A stretch of DNA of 64,000 nt from Massospora cicadina (taxonomy: Eukaryota; Entomophthoromycota; Entomophthoromycetes; Entomophthorales; Entomophthoraceae), in contig JAKSZP010017428.1 of assembly GCA_022478985.1 (NCBI GenBank), forward strand, positions 31,358-95,357, given 5' to 3'. The notes beneath the pieces were generated by a model. That model was given only the letters and a program-made list of their open reading frames with translations, did no database searches and was not told the origin of the DNA. The position numbers and the translations under genes were made by a program. This document shows, piece after piece, positions 56,500 through 64,000 of this stretch. The number at the start of each line of letters is the position of its first letter. Within the stretch, counting starts at the first letter, position 1.

Positions 56500-56760
56500 C
56501 CCTCCCAATCCAAAAAGAATTTCTTTATTTTATCTGGACATTTTGCGCAGTCTGAAGTAGATTACTAAGTAGCTTCTTCAATGGGGTAACCAACCCATTT
56601 CACCAAAAAAATCCCTGACCTTTTTTTTAGTACTAGATGGTCCATCCCTAACCTTTTACCACATGTGTATTCAAGAGTTCCTCTACCTCACATTCAGGCT
56701 TGCCCAATTCTTTGGGGTTGAGTGGAAGAGGCTTTTCTAAAATAGATTTTTTAAAATTCT
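56500..56760 (-). pseudogene. Element E chromodomain, disrupted by a micro-insertion
   Basis: The minus strand reads ECEVEELLNTHVVKG, then, after the inserted 33 nt, IFLVKWVGYPIEEAT and DCAKCPDKIKKFF. This aligns with the chromodomain of element C (VVWGHQSFLVWWKGHPVEEAT and DCAQCPRKI). Removing the insert and one duplicate restores the expected spacing, apart from a single-base frame change. Confidence 0.8.
56611..56653 (-). mobile_element. Poly(A)-tailed micro-insertion 2 with 10-bp target duplication
   Basis: ATCCCTGACC (56611-56620) and ATCCCTAACC (56644-56653) flank 23 bases (56621-56643). On the minus strand the insert reads GGACCATCTAGTACT followed by eight A, the same core as at 30890-30913. 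It lies inside the chromodomain coding region, where element C has no insertion. Confidence 0.82.
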
Positions 56761-56879
56761 CATTATTGAGATGTGTGGATTACTGGATGAGCCTTTGAAC
56801 CTTTTGTCAATATAAGCTCATAAGCTGCATTATTAATTGGTTGACTGATTTCATATGAGCCCAATGCCATGGGTCTCAA

Positions 56880-57655
56880 TTTCTAAGTTTTGACAGGGAC
56901 CTTGTAATTTTTAGCGTTGATCAATACCCAGTCCTCATGTTTAAACTTTTGACCCTTGGATCTTTGACAATCAGCCTGTTTCTTCTGCTTATGAATAGCC
57001 TGTTCCAAGTTTTCCTTGAAAGCCTTCAAAAATTTTAATGTACTTTGAATTATTTTATCAGCAGTTGGGCACCATTGCCCTTCATGCCCACCCAACATCT
57101 CTGAGTTTTGGTCATAATTTGCAAAGAATAGAGACATCCCAGTAGAGGAGTGACATCTATTGTTCTAAACAAATTGTGCCAACTGGATCCATTTGACTCA
57201 GTCATTTTGTCAAATTGAGATGTAATCCCACAAATATTGGTCAAGGACCTGGTTGACCCTTTCAGTCTGACCATCTGATTGAGAATGGTAAGCTGATGAT
57301 TGATAATGCTGGATATTCAAATTTGCAACAGATGTTCCCAAAAGTGAGAAACAAATTGAGGTTCTCAATCAGAGATCACTTTCTTAGGAAGACCATGATA
57401 TGCAAATATTTCATTTTTAAAGATATCTGCAACATCCTGCCATAATTCCCATTGAGTAAGGAAAAAACTCAGCATATTTAGTCATGCGGTCAACCATAAC
57501 CATGATGTTATTACTCCCTTCTACTTTTGGAAGGCTTATAATGAAGTTCACTTTTAATGATGACCAAGGGCATTTGGGAATTTGTAAGGGGTGTAGTTCA
57601 CCAGCAAGTATTGTACAGAGATATTTTGTGCATGCACATGTCAAACACTGATTAG
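56880..57655 (-). pseudogene. Element E integrase remnant
   Basis: The minus strand shows CPWSSLKVNFIISLPKVEGS, then NNIMVMVDRMTKYAEFFP (57417-57644), the start of the catalytic core. HSQSDGQTERVNQVLDQYLW (about 57225-57285) contains the catalytic Glu. FLKAFKENLEQAIHKQKKQA and HEDWVLINAKNYK follow (56883-57137), the C-terminal basic region. It is less damaged than in element C and keeps the Glu that C has lost. Confidence 0.85.
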
Positions 57656-58004
57656 TATATTACCTTACCGTAGGGGATGTGGCATAGGCAGGAAGGCGTC
57701 CCACTATCATTCCTCACGTCATTTGTTCTAATCCCATAGTGGCAGAAATTGCATTTTCTGTGCCAAGAGGATATTAAGATATGTGGATTCGCACACCATG
57801 CCTCAGTCTGACCAAGCAAATTAGTGAAGTTGGATCATGTAATCCCAGCCTATCAGAACACGTGCAGGAAGGTTTTATCCCCAGCACTTGGGTTTTGTCC
57901 TCCACTCCTATATTTTTCTCCCTACTCCCTATCCTCTCTATTGGTGTGGTATATCTGTCCCAAGGTCAGCCCACCCCAAAAAAATTAAAATTATATTACC
58001 TTAC
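57656..58004 (+). mobile_element. tRNA-derived SINE inserted in element E
   Basis: A 323-bp insert (57669-57991) is flanked by a perfect 13-bp duplication TATATTACCTTAC (57656-57668 and 57992-58004). The matching place in element C (about 23980-24010) has no insertion. The head contains an A-box-like TGGCATAGGCAGG (57680-57692) and a B-box-like TGTTCTAATCC (57724-57734). Their starts are 44 nt apart, as in tRNA genes, so an internal Pol III promoter is likely. The 3' end (about 57945-57991) reads TGTCCCAAGGTCAGC then CCACCCCAAAAAAATTAAAA, resembling the LINE tail (TGTCCATCCCCTGGTCAGC and an A/T-rich end). Confidence 0.78.
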
Positions 58005-58885
58005 AATCTGGGATGATCCAGGCCAAGAGAATTATCATTGAATTAGTTCTTGTGTTTTGTAAGCTCCAGGATGATCTGCAAATGGACTTACATGACAGGA
58101 TTGAATCACTTCATACCAAAGATAAGTAACAGGAATTTATGATTTATTTTAACGATAGATAACCCCTGTCTGAATAGTATATGACTTATAATAAATCTCT
58201 TTTTTAATCATTCATCCTTTCCCCAAAAAGTTGTTTTTAACTTAGTATGCCTCTGAGACGCTCTGATCTGATCTTTTAAAACCCTGAAAGCCATCCCTGA
58301 AATGAGCAAACAGACTAGAAGGCAATGTTGCTGCAGTGTTAAAATTATCAAGCTCTTCCTTAAAACATATGTTGGCCATCATGGCTTAGCTAATCTGGTA
58401 GAGTGTTTTTATATCCTGAGTGATATTTAATTTGGAAATTATACCAAACCATTTTTAAATGCCAGCATGCTTGTTTTAGTTTATCACTTAAAGTTTTTTA
58501 TAAATTCCAATGCCCTATGATCAGTACATATAATAAAAGGATGTTGTCAGAAATTTTACCATTTTAAGGTTAAGCCATATTCTGGGGTAAACCTCATCAC
58601 TTCCTTAAGGCCAATTCTTAGAGTATTATGCTAAAAGCCTAAAATGATTATTTATAATCTACCAAAAGGTCTAGATCCTCATAGGATGATGTCCTATCCA
58701 AATTGGGATGAAATCATTCTATCTAAATCTATCTGGTGCTTTGTAGCAACCTTGTTTTAATACTCCTTTAATTAGTATTATAATTTATCTGAGTTCTCCA
58801 TTATTAGTTATCAGAAAATCAACTTTTATGTATATTAATTATTATTGACCCTATAAAAGGTCCCAAGTATTCTAATAAAAAAAGG
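58005..58885 (-). pseudogene. Element E integrase N-terminus, RNase H and RT end
   Basis: The minus strand contains TDHRALEFIKNF (about 58480-58530), the RNase H TDHxxL block, and aligns with element C (24240-24760) over its length. The sequence nearest 58885 corresponds to the RT/RNase H connection. The open frame is lost everywhere. Repeat F copy 2 truncates it. Confidence 0.75.
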
Positions 58886-60033
58886 TTTTGGGATTTTTGC
58901 CCATATCCCCAGCTGGTTAGATTACCAGAAATCATTAGGGGATAATTCCCTAATGTGAGGTGAATTGAAAATTGGTTGACACTGATTTTGGGGTAACTAT
59001 GTTCAGGGAATTTTAGGAAATTCCCTGGTTAGATCTGTCAGGGATTGATCTGGACAAATGCTTAAGATCTCATTGGGCAGAGTTGCCAAAGAAATAGGGG
59101 CATCTTCTAGTAATTATTTATCAGGTTTATTGATTGGGATCGGTCAGGTTTCATCACCAACTGATTATGAATGTAAGTAGTAAGTTGCAAGGTGAGTAAT
59201 GTCGCCTGCAACTAGCAAATCAATCAGTTGGTTTGTGATCTGCCTTAATGGGTAACAATTCCCATTACCTAAGCAGGCCACTTGCCAAATATGGTTGGCT
59301 CACCTGGATTGAGAGGAAAACTTTAGGGACACATTTTCTGACTCTTTTCATTTTAGGTCTTAAGGATGTCCAATGATGGAATCCTAGCCAGGATGGGGAA
59401 GACCATCGCTGCTGAGACAAGGATGTGTGATTCAATGGGAAACAGCTGCCATTTCATCAAAGAGGTATCAACTGAGGTAAGATGACTGAATACCACTATA
59501 AATTTTCTAAAATTCACTTATAATAAAAAACAGGTTATATAGTACTACAGGATACAGTTCTATAGTTTTCATCCAGTATATAGTATAAGTAGTAACCTAA
59601 TTAGCTTTCAATTGTTCTATTTTTCTCAGGGATATTATTGCTATGTGCAATAATTGGGAGACTCTTTAAGGAAAAGAGTAAGGATCTGAGTGGGGATCCA
59701 GAGAAGAAGGAGAAAAAATTGAGGATTGCTGCTGACTGTGTGTCAAACTGAAGAAACTATCACCAGGAAATCTCAGTGAAGATTGGGTTAGACAGTATGA
59801 GGGAACAAATCCCTATTTTTGAGACACTAAAGTATTTTGAGCGTAAATACTGGCTGAGCGTTGGGCCAAGATCTAAGAATTTAATTCAACTACAGATAAT
59901 AGTCGTCATACTATTATCAACCAATTATATCAACAACAATACAACGTGGGCAATTTGCACAAAAACTGAACCTGTGCAACTAATAAGTTTATAGGGGTAT
60001 TTGCAAATTATAAACAAACCCATAAATTGATAG
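58886..60033 (+). repeat. LTR-like repeat F, copy 2
   Basis: Matches the reverse complement of 30755-31926: GATTTTTGCCCATAT near the start, CATTGGGCAGAG, CCTTAATGGGTAACAA, GGAATCCTA, GATTGCTGCTGACTGT, AACCTGTGCA near the end. The segment MSNDGILARMGKTIAAETRM (about 59368-59427) parallels copy 1. The right end abuts LINE-4. Confidence 0.75.
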
Positions 60034-60129
60034 AAACTTTTCTTTTTCGTTGCAATCACTATTGTAACCTATTCAATTCAAGACTGAATCTAGTTTGATA
60101 ATCTCACAGAGGAGATTAGTCTGCACCCA

Positions 60130-61192
60130 TGTCAGGGAGCAGTTGGGCAAGCAAGGTAAGAGGAGCAGGTAGAAGGCCCGCGGCCTCCAACGTTTGAAAA
60201 CGCCCCGGAGAATCCGGCGGAATTGACAAAAATACTAAGAAACTGGTGGTCACTATTTCCCCGGAGATACTTGCATAGCAAGCACGATGCAACCAGTACA
60301 TCAACACGCCACACTCCCAGCCACTTTCATCAGTGGAATTCGGAGTCTGCATGTTTCTGGACATCCAAAAAATGGCCTTATGGGAAAAATTTTGTGAAGA
60401 TGTACACACAATTTTCCCAACTGTGGTGTACATTGCACCTCACTCCATGTCATGCGGTTGGCTGGACCTAGGTTTTGAAAGCAAAATGGCAGCAGATGAG
60501 GCTGCAGTGGTGCGCGTAGTGGTCGACCTCCCCAAAGGGCAATGAGTCATCAAAACTAAACGCACCAGATGGACAAAATTCGACCAAATTTCCCCACGTT
60601 CAACTTCTTGCCTACTACAATAAAACGTGACAATTTGGAACAACACCTGAAAGATGGTCTCGCCATATATGGCGAAATACAATCTTTCAAAATGCAACGC
60701 TTCACGCTGATGCCACACCTGTGCACCGGCAAAGCCATTGCAGTACTGACCCCAACTGAGGAGATTGCGAAGGACCTAACCCAGATCCCACACTCCACTT
60801 TTATTGATATCATAGGGCATACCACCCACCCATTCTGGGTGACCGTGGACAGCGCGCCCCCCATTTGCACCCACTGTGACACGTTCAGCCATAAGGCACA
60901 TGCATGCCCCATCAAGGAGGGCGTCACATTCCAAGAGCACCCCTTGGCGGCCATGGCCAGCGGAGAGGCACACTACAAACCAACCGCAAGCACCAAGGAG
61001 GCTTTCCCATGGGGAGCACAAGGCTGCTACCTACTGGTAAAGCCTATCTCCCCACAAGAGCAGAAGGCCAAGCAGGCCCATAGGGCCACAGCCAAAGAAG
61101 CAGCCAAAGCCACCACCGCTATCCCATATTCACAACGCCAGGAGGACATGGAGACCTTCGCGGTGGAAGCAACTTGGGAATCCATCAACTAA
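60130..61192 (+). pseudogene. LINE-4 ORF1 (RNA-binding, CCHC knuckle)
   Basis: The start at ATG 60130 (MSGSSWASK) is supported by a similar start in LINE-2, followed by a frame change; the main open part is 60569-61192 (207 residues). It includes LKDGLAIYGEIQSFKMQRFT, MPHLCTGKAIAVL, HPFWVTVDSAPP and the knuckle CTHCDTFSHKAHAC (60862-60908). An Ala/Lys-rich helix-like stretch follows near 61060-61110. A further segment to 61480 is Lys-rich in another frame. This is the best preserved ORF1 in the window. Confidence 0.82.
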
Positions 61193-61544
61193 TCAGATTG
61201 GGAAGCCCATGCGATAAGGCCACTCAATCCAAGGATCTGATGGGAGATTTGATCTCACCCAATTGTTGTACCCAAGCTCCAGTTGAAACTGAATTGGGAC
61301 CCATCCCAACTGAAAAATTTTTTTTGACTTGCTTAACGGTGCACCAAACTCACCCGCACCATAAAAAATTTGTCCAACGTCAGGAAAACAAAAAGCGAAG
61401 GCTAAAGCCAACGCGACTCTTTCCACAAAAATCAACAAAAACTCCGATAGCATTGCTGCTAACACCTGCGCTGCTGTGAAGGCCTGCGGGGAGCTAGAAG
61501 AAGATGGTGGGCCTGGGTGCCCACCCCCTTGCACCTAAGGTGCG

Positions 61545-64000
61545 ATGGGGGAAACCTTCACCATAGGGATGTTGAATATCGCCGGACTCAAGGCCTCCCT
61601 GTCCCAGGCTAGGAAACTGAGTTTTTTACAACACAGTTTACCCGTGGATATCCTGGCCATCCAGGAGTCCCACTATCTACGAGGTTCCGAGGAAGCTTGG
61701 AAAACAATGCTCCTCCCATCCCTATCCTTTTGGTCAATGCACTGTGGGGTGCTAATTTGGAAAAATAATTTTTTCAAATTTTTATCCTCAGAAACATCCT
61801 AAATAACTGAGTGCTTGTTGTCACCTTCTCGTGGGCTGACGTAGAACACTCAATCATCAACATCTATGCCCCAAATGGTGCATGCAAGTGTTGGGAATTT
61901 TTCTCATTGGTCAAATCCCTCCCACTACCCCCAGACTCCTTCATAGTCAGCGACATGAACTGTTGGCTAAACACACCAACGGACCAGTGGCCTTCCTCAC
62001 CCCACGCCCCCCAGGGTCACGTAGAACTACGCATTCTAAAGGCCACACTCAGGTTAATAGATGCGCTGCTGTGGCATGCCCCGCTGCTCAAAAACAAGAC
62101 ATGGCCCCACATTTACAACAGCCAATTAAGGTCCATGACCTGCATCGACATTATTCTAATGCCAACGAAATTCAAACCTACATCTCCCACTTCAAGACAA
62201 CAAAATTAGAATCTCTCCAACCATTGACTAGTCTCACTAACCTACCATCTACCTGTCACGGCTGCTAAGGCCCCACATTGGTATAAAATCTGCCCCCCTG
62301 AGCTCAGGTCGTCAGGATTTTCCACGTGGGTAGAAGAGGCAACTATGGCAAAAAAGTTTGTTGCACCATTTTTGCGGACCCCATTTCCACATGAGCAACT
62401 TTCAAAAATGACACCATCCGCCACTCTCGTCATCTCTCCTCCAGACGCTCACGAGCCACATCAGCAGTTATCTCGCACACTCTGGCAGAATTGGCACACT
62501 TGGAGTCCAATCTCCCAGTTACAGGATACAGCTCTTCATGGGGACAGAAGTGGGCAGAGGCAGCTGCCCACCTCAATGCACTCAAAAGACAACATAAACA
62601 TCGGGTTTGTAATTGGTACAGGGCCACACACATCACAAAAGGCGACAAGTGTACCGCACATTTCTTTAAAAAATTTCGCATTATGCCAGAGCGTGGCCTG
62701 CACACAGGTGCAAAGATTGGATAATTCCATTGTGGACACACCGGCCAAAGTGGCAATCAAAATGCAACAATATTACTCCAAGTTGTACCGCTCTGACCCA
62801 ATTCAGCCAGCTGAAGTGGTGGAATTTCTTGACCGAGCCCACATCCACTCCATTTTCTGATACCCGGAAATAATGAATTTAATTACTCTGAACAAATTAT
62901 GGACAGCCATTCGTGGTGCACCAAACTGAAAATGCCCAGGCCCAGATGACATTCCATATGAGTTCTATAAAAAATGTTTCAAATATATATCCCCATTGCT
63001 ACTCGCCTCACTTAACCAAAGCCTGATGGAAACGCGCCTCCTACCAGGAGGTCATGATGCCTTCACTGTCACACTATTCAAGAAAGGGGATAAGCTAGAC
63101 TTAGCCAACTGGCGCCCCATTTCTTTAACTAACATGGATACAAAAATTTTAACTAAAATCATGGCTAACAATTTAGGGACTGTAGCATCTGCCACCATCT
63201 CCCCAGAACAATTTAATTTCATACCCAGAAGGTCGATTTGGGACAACGTGCACTCTGTGGCTAATGCATGCCAGTCCACAGCCTCTGGGGCACTTGTATT
63301 CTTGGACCAGCAAAAGGCCTATGATAGAGTAAACTGGGAATACCTCAGGGCCTGCCTCCATCAATTCCGCTTACCCCCTCGCTTCATCAAATGGGTAATG
63401 CTGCTCACAGAACTGCAACAATGGCAGTGCGTGGCCCTGGCTTCCTAACGGAAGTAGTCCGCCCTCAAAGAGGCTTGTGACAAGGGGACCCCCTCAGCCC
63501 ACTCTTATACAACTTCAGCCTTGACCCACTACTGCGAAATGTGAATGCCCAACTCACTGGGGTCCACATGCCAGGCCAAGCCCCAGTTAAGATAATGGCA
63601 TTCGCAGATGATTGTGTGATGGGGTGTCTAATAAACAAGATGCACGCGCGCTTGAAGCTCTCATCCAGGAGTATTCACAGGTAATCAACGCGGCACTGAA
63701 CGTTTCCAAAACTGAAATCATCCTCCTTGGTCAGTTTCAGAACTGCTGGGCCCCAGCAAATAGTTCCCAACCCAGCCCATCTGTTCGCTCACGTCCACGC
63801 CTTACTAACTCAACACACACCGCTCCACTGGTGCTCCCCTTCGTGCCACGCCCTACCTTAGGACTGGTGCACCATCTGGGCGTGTGGATGGAGGCAGGCG
63901 GATACGCGTCAGCAGTAATGGAGTGCCATATTCTGGACACGTGTTGAAGCAAATCGCCTCTCTCAGAGCCCACCCCTACTTCCCTTACTGGCATTGTTTT
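61545..64000 (+). pseudogene. LINE-4 ORF2: endonuclease-reverse transcriptase, partial and broken
   Basis: ATG 61545 opens the endonuclease: GMLNIAGLKASLSQARKLSF, LAIQESHYL, then, after a frameshift near 61800, IINIYAPNGA and VSDMNCW. RT blocks are LFKKGDKLDLANWRPISLTN, FNFIPRRSIWDNVHSVA, FLDQQKAYDRVNWEYL (62996-63448), RGL-stop-QGDPLSPLLYNF (about 63468-63515) and AFADDC (about 63600-63618). A HHLGVWMEAGGYAS block follows near 63868. The stop in the RGLxQGDPLSP motif, several other stops and a frameshift near 63440 inactivate it. Confidence 0.87.

Larger units (their letters stand above)
55826..58885 (-). mobile_element. Ty3/gypsy chromovirus E, truncated
   Basis: Same family as element C. 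The LTR is at 55826-56496; then on the minus strand come chromodomain, integrase, RNase H and the start of RT, cut by repeat F copy 2 at about 58886. It is interrupted by a 23-nt micro-insertion (56621-56643) and a 323-bp SINE (57669-57991). The 5' half of the element (gag, protease, most of RT, 5' LTR) is absent from the window. Confidence 0.85.
60034..64000 (+). mobile_element. LINE-4: non-LTR retrotransposon, cut by the window end
   Basis: The 5' start AAACTTTTCTTTTTCG..CAATCAC matches LINE-2 and LINE-3. It contains ORF1 with an intact CCHC knuckle and most of ORF2 (endonuclease and reverse transcriptase). Its right target-site duplication and tail lie outside the window. It sits at the end of repeat F copy 2. 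Confidence 0.9.

Noticed and set aside
58378..58450. tRNA-like D-arm (TGGCTTAGCTAATCTGGTAGAG) suggesting a tRNA or SINE
   Set aside because: The segment aligns with the RNase H coding region of element C (24340-24430), so it is decayed coding sequence; no B box at the right distance.
63465..63485. Selenocysteine or stop-codon recoding in LINE-4 RT (RGL-TGA-QGDP)
   Set aside because: Other frameshifts and stops occur in the same ORF, and relatives have TAA or AAA there; decay is sufficient.
1..64000. Repeat-induced point mutation (C to T in CpA) as the cause of the many stops
   Set aside because: Differences between LINE-2 and LINE-3 seen by eye include many changes of both directions and indels; no strong TpA bias can be claimed without a computed index.
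1..64000. CRISPR arrays, operons, Shine-Dalgarno sites, phage genes
   Set aside because: No regularly spaced repeats or co-directional compact genes; all features are eukaryotic.

Overview
This is a eukaryotic, probably fungal, window made almost entirely of old, nested, broken retrotransposons around one intact host gene. Evidence for a eukaryote: spliced introns (GTAAGT/GTAAGG donors, TTTTAG-type acceptors, CTTAAC/CTTAAT branch-like motifs), LTR and non-LTR retrotransposons with target-site duplications, chromodomain integrases, and no operons or ribosome binding sites. A transposon-bloated fungus is the best fit, because short introns, Ty3/gypsy chromoviruses and dUTPase-bearing gypsy elements are all known there. 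The species cannot be named from this sequence.

Layout. (1) 64-~21472: Ty3/gypsy element A (+), very degraded, carrying a dUTPase-like domain. Its 5' LTR is split by a short ORF1-only LINE (LINE-1, 436-2372). Its 3' LTR is split by a whole gypsy element B (-, 8436-21362, 5-bp duplication AAAGT), and B is itself split by a 5.2-kb LINE (LINE-2, 9341-14573). (2) 22048-~27073: chromovirus C (-). (3) 27079-~34350: chromovirus D (+), interrupted by a 1.17-kb LTR-like repeat F (30755-31926). (4) 34356-35505: minus-strand leader/gag fragment of an A-like element. (5) 35506-48898: gypsy element G (+), also with a dUTPase-like domain; its integrase is interrupted by a possible MITE and its 3' LTR by LINE-3 (43300-48503). 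(6) 48899-55084: AT-rich, mostly unique DNA holding the only intact gene, an SVP26/TEX261 (Erv26 family) ER-Golgi cargo-adaptor homologue with four exons (51158-52840). (7) 55085-60033: a solo LTR related to G, chromovirus E (-) with a tRNA-derived SINE insertion, and a second copy of F. (8) 60034-64000: LINE-4, running off the window.

The elements form an insertion stratigraphy. LTR-element bodies and LTR pairs are strongly diverged, whereas LINE, SINE and micro-insertion target-site duplications are almost perfect, so the non-LTR retroposition is younger. The most unusual signals are two, perhaps three, tiny poly(A)-tailed insertions sharing one 13-nt core; a SINE whose 3' tail resembles that of the resident LINEs; an ORF1-only half-LINE; and dUTPase-like domains in two gypsy lineages. 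No CRISPR array, rRNA, functional tRNA gene or bacterial-type feature was seen.
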